Source: Muribaculaceae bacterium (GTDB lineage: Bacteria; Bacteroidota; Bacteroidia; Bacteroidales; Muribaculaceae). From it: DNA of 64,000 nt. The stretch lies in contig JAMPHP010000001.1 in assembly GCA_023663365.1 (NCBI GenBank), positions 529,183 through 593,182 of the forward strand, in the 5' to 3' direction. Below the pieces are notes generated by a model. That model made no database searches and was not told where the DNA came from. It saw only the letters and a list, made by a program, of their open reading frames with translations. A program made the position numbers and the translations under genes. Every line of letters starts with the position of its first letter. The first letter of the stretch is position 1. Shown piece after piece: positions 26,262 through 34,023 of the stretch.

Positions 26262-26945
26262 TCAGATACTCTCGCGGATAAGGTAAGACATGAGATTGCG
26301 GGTCTCAGCCCAAGCCAAAAAAGCATTGAGCAATCGGGTGCAATCTTTTACCATATCCGGATAGCGATAGCATGTGATTGGGGGTAAGTGTCGGCTGAGG
26401 GGCAGGCTGCTCACATCGTAGCCGTGACGGACGCTCTTGTAGCCCTCAAAACAGAAGAGGTCGAAATGAAACACGTCAGCCTCGAATATGTCGAGATAGA
26501 ACCGCCATTGGCACGAGTCGGTATAGTCGGAGTCTTTCGCAGCCGAGAATTTTGTCTTGACATCGCGCACCTCCAGCAGGTCAATAATGTCGGCACAGCC
26601 TGTGACTATTGCCGGACCATAGTCTTTATAAAGCCGGACTTCATGATAAGCATGTGGATGCTCGTTTCTATAGTCGAGGGCAATCTGCACCTGCTTGCGG
26701 CTGAATGTCGCTGTGTGCCCTTCAACCGGGATGTCGTATTTGCCTTGATTGGGTGAGGGTCGAGGACTGCCACTTTCGACGATGCTGTGAAATGCCGTGC
26801 CTATGCGAGTGAGAGCGTTGCCTTTAAAGCCACCGCATACAGCTTCTATCACAGACTGCTCGGTTATAGGATAACCGAAGCTATCGTCGTGCTCAATGTA
26901 GCGGCGGAAGGCCTCAATCTGAGTTACCCTTATCAGTGGTTTCAT
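26262..26945 (-). CDS. PD-(D/E)XK family nuclease (RecB/Cas4-like)
   Basis: I take ATG 26945 (MKPLIRVTQIEAFRRYIE). The motifs run in the RecB-like order: GTAFHSIVE near residue 56, VTGCADIIDLLEVRDVKTKF near residues 110-130 with the D...E-x-K core, and QWRFYLDIFEAD with the Q-x3-Y motif. It overlaps the Sak4-like ATPase gene by 32 bases. Together they form a phage recombination module in which the nuclease makes single strands for the annealing or strand-exchange protein. Confidence 0.8.
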   Translation of the reverse strand: MKPLIRVTQIEAFRRYIEHDDSFGYPITEQSVIEAVCGGFKGNALTRIGTAFHSIVESGSPRPSPNQGKYDIPVEGHTATFSRKQVQIALDYRNEHPHAYHEVRLYKDYGPAIVTGCADIIDLLEVRDVKTKFSAAKDSDYTDSCQWRFYLDIFEADVFHFDLFCFEGYKSVRHGYDVSSLPLSRHLPPITCYRYPDMVKDCTRLLNAFLAWAETRNLMSYLIRESI

Positions 26946-27828
26946 CTTTGACAAATTTCTTGGCAGCGCCATCCCACACAAAGCCCTTGGTGGCAAGAGA
27001 CTCTTTCAATTCGGCGAAGAACGGCTTTTTCATAACTGCCGGCAATTCTTTCATGTCTTGCAGCACGCTTTCTATGCCCTCGATGCTTTCAACGGCCCCA
27101 ACCTTCGCTCTCAACTCTTCGAGTTGCTTCTGTGCTTTGCGCTGGGCTTCCGATTTGTCGTTCAGGGCTCTCTTGACGCGCTTTATTATATCGGACATGC
27201 AGGAGTCATACTCTTTCGATGGAGCCAGCGGAATTACGATAGAGCCGAGTTGGGCCACGTCTTTGCCTACATAATTGTCGCGCGGTTCAAAGGTGATTAC
27301 TCGCTGCTTGTTCTGGATGCCTACGTAGCCTACTTGGTCGGCAATTCGGATGAGGAGGTCTTTGCTTTGCCCCGTGCAGTCGGGGGCGTGCTTAGTGATG
27401 TCGCCTTCCGTGGTTTCCTTGTCGTGGCAGATGAAGATTAGATCGGAGCCGTTTGCCCGCAGAGTGTTGACGAAGGCCTTGAACTCATCGGCCATAGCTC
27501 CGTATCGCTTGAGGGCATTTGTGCGGAGCTTGTAGTCGCGCTTGCACACAAACTCGCTCAGATAGTCGTCCAGACAGGCTTTGGCGGTGTCTAATACTGT
27601 GGTTTTGTAGAGCTTTATTGTGTCAATTTCACTGGTAATATCTTCCCAGCAGTTTGCCACTACGGTGTCTACGCGGTGTGTCGCGCGGTCATAGCCACGG
27701 TCGGTATCAATTAAGATTGGATGCTCGGCAGTGATGCCCAGGCTTGTTTTCCCCGCACCCGGCATACCGTAAATCACAGTAATAGTACTGCGCTCCGGGC
27801 GTACATCGTCTTTTTTTACTATTGACAT
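26914..27828 (-). CDS. Sak4-like RecA-fold ATPase
   Basis: The Walker A GMPGAGKTSL lies near residue 22 and a Walker B-like strand (KTTVLDTAKAC) near residue 74. FICHDKETTEGD and the conserved Lys/Arg-rich region fit the AAA_24/Sak4 group of phage single-strand annealing or recombinase proteins. The C-terminal 70 residues are helical and charged. The partner nuclease gene is immediately downstream. Confidence 0.75.
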   Translation of the reverse strand: MSIVKKDDVRPERSTITVIYGMPGAGKTSLGITAEHPILIDTDRGYDRATHRVDTVVANCWEDITSEIDTIKLYKTTVLDTAKACLDDYLSEFVCKRDYKLRTNALKRYGAMADEFKAFVNTLRANGSDLIFICHDKETTEGDITKHAPDCTGQSKDLLIRIADQVGYVGIQNKQRVITFEPRDNYVGKDVAQLGSIVIPLAPSKEYDSCMSDIIKRVKRALNDKSEAQRKAQKQLEELRAKVGAVESIEGIESVLQDMKELPAVMKKPFFAELKESLATKGFVWDGAAKKFVKDETTDKGNSD

Positions 27829-27829
27829 A

Positions 27830-28143
27830 TCATAGAAATTTTACCTTTTTTACTATTGTTTCGCGGTATTCTCCGCTTAGCGTGATGCAATATCCTCGGG
27901 AGTTGAGCCATCGCTGTGCTCTACCCATCAAGCGGATTACTTCGCCGGGTGATTTCTCATCAAACTCGGGGTCGTGTATTGCCCCCCCCCTTGCATTGAG
28001 CGCGATGCTCTGCGGGTTTCTCTTGCTTTCGCCACCCGACACGAGGTGCATGTGTGCGACAGTCCGCCACCCTTGGTTCGTGAGAAAACCGATAGGGGAA
28101 GGTTCTCGCCGCAGACCTTACAGACTTTGTATTCGTCCATCAT
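27830..28143 (-). CDS. Zinc-ribbon protein split by a shift at a run of nine G
   Basis: The N-terminal frame (from 28143) has CKVCGENLPLSVFSRTKGGG and CTSC, a treble-clef-like four-Cys ribbon. The second frame (to 27830) holds EKSPGEVIRLMGRAQRWLNS and a beta-rich end. They meet at nine G (27982-27990 read leftward). One added G or two fewer would join them into a protein of about 105 residues, the size of similar phage zinc-ribbon proteins. Sequencing error, a true mutation, polymerase slippage or phase variation are all possible. Confidence 0.55.
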
Positions 28144-28349
28144 GCCTCCGGGGATTTAACGTATTCCAGCAGCTCATCAAGGCTGTCGAAACAGCGGTTT
28201 TCGGAGTGCTGCATGAAGTCCTGCCCGGTGTATTTAACCTCACCACCCGCACAAATTGTGATATTCTGTATCTCGAATCGGTAGGCTTTGCCTTTGTTGT
28301 TGATGGCCCACACAGAATCTCCGAGGGCATACTTGGTTTTAATTTCCAT
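28140..28349 (-). CDS. Small phage protein (69 aa)
   Basis: The start is placed at ATG 28349 (MEIKTKYALGDSVWAINN), since the longer frame runs towards the tRNA-like element. It looks like a small beta-barrel (KAYRFEIQNITI) with a helical end and overlaps the zinc-ribbon gene by 4 bases. Function is unknown. Confidence 0.55.
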   Translation of the reverse strand: MEIKTKYALGDSVWAINNKGKAYRFEIQNITICAGGEVKYTGQDFMQHSENRCFDSLDELLEYVKSPEA

Positions 28350-28372
28350 AATTATTGATTTTTTAAGTTTGA

Positions 28373-28441
28373 TGGCAGAAAGGGAGTCGAACCCCATCTG
28401 CGGATTGTATCCACCGCTCTACCGCATTGAGCTATTCTGCC
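28373..28441 (-). tRNA. tRNA-like element, short anticodon loop
   Basis: GGCAGAA pairs with TTCTGCC, GCTC with GAGC (D-arm), and the T-loop is TTCGACT with a short stem. The total is only 69 nt. The anticodon arm folds as GTGGA-TACAA-TCCGC (5-base loop) or, with a 7-base loop, anticodon ACA (Cys UGU) with U33 kept. Either reading is irregular. It lies between the small 69-aa gene and the SPFH gene and could be a decayed tRNA or mimic. Confidence 0.6.
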
Positions 28442-28488
28442 ATTCCATTCACAAACCACATCTTATGCAGATGATGAGGTGAGAGGAT

Positions 28489-29688
28489 TTATTTCTTTAT
28501 TCCGTTGGCAACATCCATAAGCATCTTTAAGCCAACGGCATCCATGGCGGTGCTATTGGATTGCGCCCCACCCATCATTACTTGCGGAACCCATTGAACC
28601 TTGGAATTGGCGAGAGCTTCCGCAACGCCTACGGCAGTTTTATAATCCCACTCCGCTTTCTCGGCAGGGGTGAGACCGGCGGCAACAAGAGCTCGGTTGG
28701 CCGCAGCCTTTGCTTCGCCTTCGGCTTTGACTTTTAGTGCTACCTGCTGGGCTTTCTTTGCCTCGAGCTCAGCTACTTCATACTCCTGCTGAGCTTTCGT
28801 CACGGCCACCGCTTTAATTTTCTCCTGCTCCCATTTTGCCTGTGCGGCTGCTGCTTTACCTTTTTCTTCAATGGTAATAGCATCTTGCATGGCCTTTGTC
28901 GCCTGGGTTTTGGCGGTGATAACGGCAAGGTTGGCCTGCTTCTGCGCGTCGATTTGCGATTGGGTTGCCTTGTCGTATTTTATATCAGTGATTGACACGA
29001 GGCCGCAGGTGATACCATATTGAGAGAATGGCGATAGCTCCTGCCTTTTATACCCGCCGGGGGCATTGCCATCGGTGATAATCTCGGCCTGTGTGCGGAC
29101 TTCTGTTTCACCTGTCACTTCATTTACAGCTTCGATTTTTCTACTGCGAGTCTTGTACACGCCATTATTGAGCTGGTCCGTGATATAGTGGATGAGGTCA
29201 GTACGAGTCTCGCTGACTGACTCGAGCGAGGACATCAGTGGGCCACAAGATGTGACGACCTTATAGAGCGTCGGGCGCACAAGGTTGTTGATGAGAGCTT
29301 TTTCACTGCCGAAGTCGCGCTGTATCTTCATCATGTTTTGTTCGTCGGTGGGAAGAACTACACGAAATGAACCGACGATAAAACCACGGCCTTTGTCGTT
29401 GAAGGTAGTTGAGGCCGCCGGATTTTCACCATTTGCCACATAGCCGTCATCATTTTTTTCGAGCTCGGTAAACTCAATCTGCGAAGTCTTGGAGTATTCG
29501 CGGACAGTACCGAACCACTGCCAGTGAAGGCCGCCATCGGCCCACACGACGTATTCGCCGGTGAAGGGCATCTGGCACACGTAGTTTTTCGATTTGTCGG
29601 CATCTTCAAATATAGAGCCGAGCATACAGAGCACCACGATGCCTACAACAGCTCCGATGATGCCAAGAATTTTGTTCTTACTGATCAT
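28489..29688 (-). CDS. SPFH/band-7 (prohibitin-like) membrane protein
   Basis: The start is ATG 29688. A transmembrane helix (ILGIIGAVVGIVVLCMLGSI) at residues 6-25 anchors the protein. A band-7/SPFH domain follows (residues about 70-230), then a long Ala/Lys/Glu coiled coil (residues 245-345) as in prohibitins and stomatins. Such proteins form membrane rings and organise proteases or microdomains. A phage copy may alter the host membrane or stress response; the role is unproven. The previous small membrane gene overlaps its leader. Confidence 0.8.
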   Translation of the reverse strand: MISKNKILGIIGAVVGIVVLCMLGSIFEDADKSKNYVCQMPFTGEYVVWADGGLHWQWFGTVREYSKTSQIEFTELEKNDDGYVANGENPAASTTFNDKGRGFIVGSFRVVLPTDEQNMMKIQRDFGSEKALINNLVRPTLYKVVTSCGPLMSSLESVSETRTDLIHYITDQLNNGVYKTRSRKIEAVNEVTGETEVRTQAEIITDGNAPGGYKRQELSPFSQYGITCGLVSITDIKYDKATQSQIDAQKQANLAVITAKTQATKAMQDAITIEEKGKAAAAQAKWEQEKIKAVAVTKAQQEYEVAELEAKKAQQVALKVKAEGEAKAAANRALVAAGLTPAEKAEWDYKTAVGVAEALANSKVQWVPQVMMGGAQSNSTAMDAVGLKMLMDVANGIKK

Positions 29689-29872
29689 GTGATTTTTGTT
29701 TTGGTTTATTATGCTGTGATACCATCCAATAATAGAATGGCACACAGAGTTTTGCGAAAGTGATTTTGCGCTGTGTTATCTTCCACTTACCGAATAGCTG
29801 CCCTACAACCATGATATAGTAGGCTGCCATCAGTGGAATTAGCGCTATTAAAAGTATTCTTGCGTATAGCAT
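29678..29872 (-). CDS. Small membrane protein upstream of SPFH gene (64 aa)
   Basis: The start is placed at ATG 29872 (MLYARILLIALIPLM). One long hydrophobic helix (ILLIALIPLMAAYYIMVVG) is followed by a basic aromatic tail. It overlaps the start of the SPFH gene, so the two are coupled and may interact in the membrane. Confidence 0.55.
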   Translation of the reverse strand: MLYARILLIALIPLMAAYYIMVVGQLFGKWKITQRKITFAKLCVPFYYWMVSQHNKPKQKSHDQ

Positions 29873-29892
29873 CTTGATATAAAATTGATTGT

Positions 29893-30060
29893 GCCCGCGG
29901 GTGCATCGAAGCACCGCTCTGCGCTTGTCGCGGGCTATATATTTACGGCGCTACTATCGGCACGGGGCCGCTTCACGTTATCCGTTTCGGGGTTAGTCAC
30001 TATGCGCCTTATTGCTGCTCTCGGGCGGCGCTTTACACCTCACTCCGCGCTTCCGTGCCG
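29893..30060 (-). ncRNA. Candidate structured RNA (GC-rich)
   Basis: Two strong elements are seen. GCCCGCG (29893-29899) pairs with CGCGGGC (29929-29935) around an inner GGTGC/GCACC hairpin, and CGGCACGG (29958-29965) pairs with CCGTGCCG (30053-30060) across about 90 nt. The region is much more GC-rich than its surroundings and holds no convincing gene. It precedes the small membrane/SPFH genes and follows a tRNA-like element, so a processed RNA or structured leader read leftward is the likely case; the strand is inferred. Confidence 0.45.
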
Positions 30061-30100
30061 GAGGTTGCTGATTCATAAAGTCAATGAGCTCGGTTTGATG

Positions 30101-30179
30101 AGGATAGGGGGAGACTCGAACTCCCAACCACTCACTTTCGTCAGTGAGCCTCTGTCCGATTGAGATTATCTACCTATCC
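30101..30179 (-). tRNA. tRNA-like element with extended D region
   Basis: The acceptor (GGATAGG with CCTATCC) and T-arm (GGGAG-TTCGAGT-CTCCC) are perfect. The D-stem is only CTC/GAG and sits 8 bases from the acceptor instead of 2. The anticodon arm is CTCACT-GACGAA-AGTGAG or CTCAC with an 8-base loop, so no proper 7-base loop exists. The 79-nt element is a third tRNA-shaped outlier on the same strand. Confidence 0.6.
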
Positions 30180-30197
30180 GAGAGTTTGCGGCACTTT

Positions 30198-30211
30198 GGC
30201 TCTGAGGCTCT
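30198..30211 (-). repeat. AGAGCC-TC-AGAGCC motif
   Basis: Read leftward this is AGAGCCTCAGAGCC, 19 bases before the tRNA-like element. Near-identical pairs of AGAGCC occur at 8626-8639, 15498-15511 and (rightward) 15931-15943. Confidence 0.5.
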
Positions 30212-30233
30212 GTCGGCAGCCGCGCTCCGTAGC

Positions 30234-30560
30234 TCAGTACTCACGCCAGAAGCGCTTGATCTCTTTGCCGAAGAATATCATCTTGCCACTCTTCGACGGT
30301 TTCCAGTCTATGCCCCCGTTTCGCCTGCCGAGGCGTGCGTATTTGCGCAGGAAGTCCTCAGTCACGGGCTTCTCGCCTCCCAGCACACGGCATGTGTCGG
30401 CGAGATTTCCTTTCCAATCGTCGGGAATGTCGGGGCAGATGTTTCGGAGGTTCATGTTCAATTGTCTGTGGTATTTCTTCCCCAAGAGAGCGTAGACGAG
30501 ATATGTGTAGGTCATTCCGACTATTGCTCCGAGGCAGAAGATTGTGATGTAAAAAGTCAT
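30234..30560 (-). CDS. Membrane-anchored phage protein (108 aa)
   Basis: An N-terminal helix (FYITIFCLGAIVGMTYTYLV) anchors a basic soluble domain with GKKYHRQLNMNLRNICPDI and WKPSKSGKMIFFG. Its ATG overlaps the stop of the previous 55-residue gene. No family is recognised. Confidence 0.55.
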   Translation of the reverse strand: MTFYITIFCLGAIVGMTYTYLVYALLGKKYHRQLNMNLRNICPDIPDDWKGNLADTCRVLGGEKPVTEDFLRKYARLGRRNGGIDWKPSKSGKMIFFGKEIKRFWREY

Positions 30561-30724
30561 TGTTTCTCTCGTTTCAGGTAAGCTACGTAAGTGATTAGCT
30601 TTGAGGCTTTGCCTCGTGGCACTTTGTCCGTGCGATCCACCGCCCAGCCTCTCGACTTGTGGGCTTCAATCTCCTTGTCGAGGGCGCTGCGGGTTCCGCA
30701 GACGAGTTTCTTGGTTTGGGTCAT
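30557..30724 (-). CDS. Small basic protein (55 aa)
   Basis: The frame starts ATG at 30724 (MTQTKKLVCGTRSALDKE) and ends at 30557, with ATGA overlaps to both neighbours. The layout of a short strand, a helix with conserved Glu/Lys and GWAVDR recalls DUF1737-like domains, but I am not sure. It was found by reading the gap between two coupled genes. Confidence 0.5.
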   Translation of the reverse strand: MTQTKKLVCGTRSALDKEIEAHKSRGWAVDRTDKVPRGKASKLITYVAYLKREKQ

Positions 30725-31260
30725 TTTAGCAATTCGTTGATTCTTCTTAAATCCTCACCATCAGGAACCGGACAATCCTTTATCCACTGCATTTCCTTTA
30801 TCTTCCAAAGCGAAAGGTCTATATCCTGCGGGAGCAAATTTTTGACTTCTGGGAAAAGATTGAGCCGTAATGATTTACTGTCTGTGACATATCGTTGTCG
30901 CAGCAGCATTGCATTAAGTTCGCAGAAACGCTTCAAGTCAGCTTCATTGTGAGGTGTTGCAACAATCCCATCCGAAGCCAATACTATATCGCATGTCTGC
31001 CACGCAGATGCGATAGCCGTGTAGACGAATATCTTGCCTTTCCATCCTGAAGCATTCTGAATTGTGCGGATGCTTTCTATCAGCTCCAAAGTTTCTTGGC
31101 TGAATAGCGATGGCTCGCCACCTGTAATCATTATCTCATCGTAGTCCCATCTGTCAACCACGGGCAATCCCGACAAATCAAGCCGGTTATTGCAGCACAT
31201 AGGGCATTTGTTGTGGCATTTGGCAGTTACAACGAGCCGGAGTTTTTTATTACTATTCAT
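30721..31260 (-). CDS. Radical SAM protein (phage-encoded)
   Basis: The start is ATG 31260 (MNSNKKLRLVVTAKCHNK). CHNKCPMC at residues 14-21 is the CX3CX2C cluster that binds the 4Fe-4S, and MITGGEPSLF near residue 45 is the SAM-binding GGE motif. At 179 residues it is short, closer to QueE or activase-sized enzymes than to full radical SAM barrels. It overlaps the next gene in an ATGA. A role in base modification or RNR activation is possible; the substrate cannot be told. Confidence 0.75.
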   Translation of the reverse strand: MNSNKKLRLVVTAKCHNKCPMCCNNRLDLSGLPVVDRWDYDEIMITGGEPSLFSQETLELIESIRTIQNASGWKGKIFVYTAIASAWQTCDIVLASDGIVATPHNEADLKRFCELNAMLLRQRYVTDSKSLRLNLFPEVKNLLPQDIDLSLWKIKEMQWIKDCPVPDGEDLRRINELLK

Positions 31261-31333
31261 GTTTAAATATTTATTGATTTGTTCCCCCGGCGGTTGCGAC
31301 ACCGCTATACGCTGAACTTCGGGGGATTTTCAC

Positions 31334-31341
31334 TAACTTTG
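31334..31341 (+). promoter_or_regulatory. -7 element of the zinc-ribbon gene
   Basis: TAACTTTG matches TAnnTTTG and lies 29 bases before the ATG at 31371. A -33 TTTG is not clear. Confidence 0.45.
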
Positions 31342-31370
31342 CAGTTGCCAAACCTAAAATTTAGTGAAAT

Positions 31371-31622
31371 ATGAAAAAGTTATCTAAGAGACAGTGGGAT
31401 GATATATCTCACCGTATTGTCAATAAGCCTTGCCTGTTTTGTGGCAGTCAGCGGTTGGAGCCTAATCCTCGTTACGCCGTTGTTGGCGAAGTTGAAACCT
31501 TGTCGGTTTCTTGTTCCAAATGCGGGCATCTTGTATTCTTTGATGTTGATGTGCTTTCTGCGATTGCCGACAAGATGAACGAGGAGCTTATAGAGAAAGG
31601 CCAACGAACTCGTGAAAATTAG
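31371..31622 (+). CDS. Small zinc-ribbon protein (83 aa), opposite to early operon
   Basis: CLFCGS near residue 20 and CSKCGH near residue 47 form a four-Cys zinc ribbon, and the C-terminus is helical and charged. It is read rightward from its own -7 box inside the leftward early operon, so it may be expressed in the lysogen. Nucleic acid binding or regulation is inferred. Confidence 0.6.
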   Translation: MKKLSKRQWDDISHRIVNKPCLFCGSQRLEPNPRYAVVGEVETLSVSCSKCGHLVFFDVDVLSAIADKMNEELIEKGQRTREN

Positions 31623-31876
31623 AGCTTAATAGGCTTTTTAGGAGGATTGAGCTCGTCTCGCATTATCCTAAATATGTCGTGAACCTCTACTCCATCCTTG
31701 CTGACTCCGTGCTTGAGGTAAACGTAGTAAACGAATGCTCTATCCATTGTCTCAGTAACGAAGCCGTCCCTTGCTTCCATAGCACATTTCAGGCACATTA
31801 GTCTTAGTTTTGCGTCTTTGCGCTCCTGCCGTCGGGTGCGCCACTGCCTGTATGCTTTTATCGGGTTTAGTTTCAT
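31619..31876 (-). CDS. Basic phage protein (85 aa)
   Basis: The N-terminus is strongly basic (AYRQWRTRRQERKDAKLRLM) and the protein contains CLKCAMEA and aromatic residues (YYVYLKHG). It lies 2 bases before the next gene in the leftward operon and touches the end of the opposite zinc-ribbon gene. Function is unknown. Confidence 0.5.
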   Translation of the reverse strand: MKLNPIKAYRQWRTRRQERKDAKLRLMCLKCAMEARDGFVTETMDRAFVYYVYLKHGVSKDGVEVHDIFRIMRDELNPPKKPIKL

Positions 31877-31878
31877 GA

Positions 31879-32160
31879 TTATTCCTCGTTTACGGTGATG
31901 ATTTTGCCATAACGTAGAACTCGTTCAAACTCATTCATCTTTGCTTTTGAATCCAAGACAGACTGCATCTTCGAGTCTCTAACGAACTCAGCGCGAGCTG
32001 CATGACATATATCAATTATATCTCTGCCATCACGAGCGGTATTAAATCCTCGTAATTCCACTACCAGATACCTTTTCGACTTGGACTGCTTTGGTTGGTT
32101 CTCCGCCTCAATCGCTTTCAGATGCTCCTTGATGGCGGCTATGTGGTCGTCAATGCTCAT
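31879..32160 (-). CDS. Phage protein of unknown function (93 aa)
   Basis: A helical N-terminus (DDHIAAIKEHLKAIEAEN) is followed by a basic linker and a mixed domain (RYLVVELRGFNTARDGRD). It follows the lipoprotein gene by 2 bases. Confidence 0.5.
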   Translation of the reverse strand: MSIDDHIAAIKEHLKAIEAENQPKQSKSKRYLVVELRGFNTARDGRDIIDICHAARAEFVRDSKMQSVLDSKAKMNEFERVLRYGKIITVNEE

Positions 32161-32162
32161 AA

Positions 32163-32552
32163 TTACCAGTATGTCTTATTTATCGTATGAATAGTTACAC
32201 CATCGTTAGTCTTACGAGATGAGAGAATTTTCGTTTCGTAATATTCCTCCGATATATCTTGCTTGTTAAGTATATCATATCGGCACGCGGCTGGCTCTGA
32301 TTCGAAAATTCGTTCTCCACCATTCTCCACGAAGAATGATATAATGGAATATGAACCTCTACAACTCTGAATTATCGGTGGTTTAGCCCCTCGCATCGAA
32401 ATGACTCGGCTGCCGCCATCAAGATAATGGGCCCGGATAGTATAACGATAAACCGCCTGAACTTCATCGTTTGCGAGCCTTTCTCCGCATGACGCAAATG
32501 CCATCGTGAGGCTGACCAATACGAAGAAAAACATCCTGTGCATTTTTTTCAT
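32163..32552 (-). CDS. Prophage lipoprotein
   Basis: The start is taken at ATG 32552, giving a signal peptide (MHRMFFFVLVSLTMAFASC) whose Cys after AFAS is a lipobox-like site. The mature part is small and beta-rich (residues 25-125). Such lipoproteins in temperate phages often block superinfection or change the cell surface. A longer frame upstream is in a different gene and unlikely. Confidence 0.6.
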   Translation of the reverse strand: MKKMHRMFFFVLVSLTMAFASCGERLANDEVQAVYRYTIRAHYLDGGSRVISMRGAKPPIIQSCRGSYSIISFFVENGGERIFESEPAACRYDILNKQDISEEYYETKILSSRKTNDGVTIHTINKTYW

Positions 32553-32566
32553 CTTTACTATATATT

Positions 32567-33688
32567 TTACGCTATTCCTTTCCCGATAACAGCATCGCGC
32601 AGCTGCTCGTAACGCTTGATTGTGGCATCCTCGGCTTCCGCGCCCCATTTGGCGTGAATCAGCACACCGTAGCGAGTGAGCGAGCAAATGAACGGGTCAT
32701 AGACCTTGCGTTCCGGCAGAGGTTGGGTCTTGATGAAGTCACACTTGCAGTAACGTGGAATACTTGACTTCTCTATGATTGCCTGAATTTCATCTTCCCG
32801 CTTCCTCCTGTAGCTGTTAACAGCAGCTTCGTATTGGTGTGGCCAATCAAAATCCGAACGGCTCAGGTTGTGCGGCGGGTTAAATATGATATTGATATCC
32901 AATGGCTTCATGTCCGCCGCCGGAGCTGCGATGAACAGCGCATCACTTAAGCTGCCAAGCGATAAGTGTTTATCCACTCCGAGGTTGAGGGTGAATGTGA
33001 GACGCTCCATAACCCGCATAACTTCTTTATCTTCCACGCGGAACGGCATACGGGCACGATTTTTCAAGCGTTTGAGGTCGCTCGAAATATTTTCTAACGT
33101 AAATGTGCTTGCGTAGCTATGCGCCATCCCAAATTTCTGCGAGAAGCAGCCTTTCTCCCACATATCTTTAAGAGAGGCGAGTACACCCAACGCCTCATTC
33201 GGGATTGTACCCGTGTAGCGCTCAAATGACCCGCACACCATGTCGTACTTTTCAAGGATTTTAAAGAAGTGGTCATAGCGGACAACCATAGCCTCCTTAC
33301 CGAATTTCTTCCACACCTCCTCCATAAAGGCGAGTGCCAATTTCTTTTCCTCATACTCCTTGTTGTGAGCGGCTACACTCTTTTTAATGCTGTTCGCAAT
33401 CTGAGTGTTCTTGGCGTTGAAAAAACCGAACTCTGAAAGCAATGCGGAATCCTGTTGTATCACAGCCGGGACTTCCTTGCGCTCAGTCTCCTGCTGAATG
33501 TCTGTGAGGAATAACAGCACCATTGCCACCAAATCCCTCTGCACATCTTCGGCTGTATAAAGTTTCGGCTTGATAACTTCGGCAACCACCACACCTTTTG
33601 GTTCTGGTTCTGTGTTGACGCTCTGCACATGTTCTTTTGGACTTCCGTCCTCAAAGCCCGCATTAAGCCAATGAAAAAAGTTTGCCAT
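32567..33688 (-). CDS. Large early phage protein of unknown function (373 aa)
   Basis: This is the largest gene of the proximal early operon. It is mostly helical with many charged residues, starts MANFFHWLNAGFEDG and contains CKCDF near the end. No fold or motif is recognised. It starts 11 bases after the 64-aa gene and precedes the lipoprotein. Confidence 0.6.
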   Translation of the reverse strand: MANFFHWLNAGFEDGSPKEHVQSVNTEPEPKGVVVAEVIKPKLYTAEDVQRDLVAMVLLFLTDIQQETERKEVPAVIQQDSALLSEFGFFNAKNTQIANSIKKSVAAHNKEYEEKKLALAFMEEVWKKFGKEAMVVRYDHFFKILEKYDMVCGSFERYTGTIPNEALGVLASLKDMWEKGCFSQKFGMAHSYASTFTLENISSDLKRLKNRARMPFRVEDKEVMRVMERLTFTLNLGVDKHLSLGSLSDALFIAAPAADMKPLDINIIFNPPHNLSRSDFDWPHQYEAAVNSYRRKREDEIQAIIEKSSIPRYCKCDFIKTQPLPERKVYDPFICSLTRYGVLIHAKWGAEAEDATIKRYEQLRDAVIGKGIA

Positions 33689-33699
33689 ATTATTTATTT

Positions 33700-33894
33700 T
33701 TACGCTATTCGTGTCACGGTCACTGTCCGTGCCTCGTTGTTAGACTTCATTGTGAATTTCTTGCCCCACATCTTTCCGTAGCGGGTGCAGTCGGAGCTGA
33801 TGCTGGTATAATCGTCCATTGAGAAGATTACCTCTTCCCCTAATCCAAGGGAGCGCATCTTATGTGCACGGCCATCTTTGTCTGGTTTTCTCAT
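33700..33894 (-). CDS. Small phage protein (64 aa)
   Basis: This is a short basic N-terminus followed by a beta-rich body (LGLGEEVIFSMDDYTSISSD, ending TVTVTRIA). It is the second gene of the early operon. A small DNA-binding or barrel protein is possible; nothing is recognised. Confidence 0.5.
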   Translation of the reverse strand: MRKPDKDGRAHKMRSLGLGEEVIFSMDDYTSISSDCTRYGKMWGKKFTMKSNNEARTVTVTRIA

Positions 33895-33900
33895 CTTATG

Positions 33901-33932
33901 TTTGTTTGATTGATTGAAATTGATTAACTTTG
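33901..33932 (+). promoter_or_regulatory. Consensus promoter reading against the early operon
   Basis: TTTG (33901-33904) and TAACTTTG (33925-33932) are 20 bases apart. The transcript would run rightward, antisense to the gene at 34024-34260, and could reach the XRE repressor at 34352. A 15-codon frame starts at 33972. Confidence 0.5.
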
Positions 33933-34023
33933 CGGTGCCAACCTAAAGTTTAATCTTAAATTCATAAGTTTATGAAAATTCAACTTATAATCATGAAATC
34001 GTTGTCTGCTGTGGTTTGAGCCC

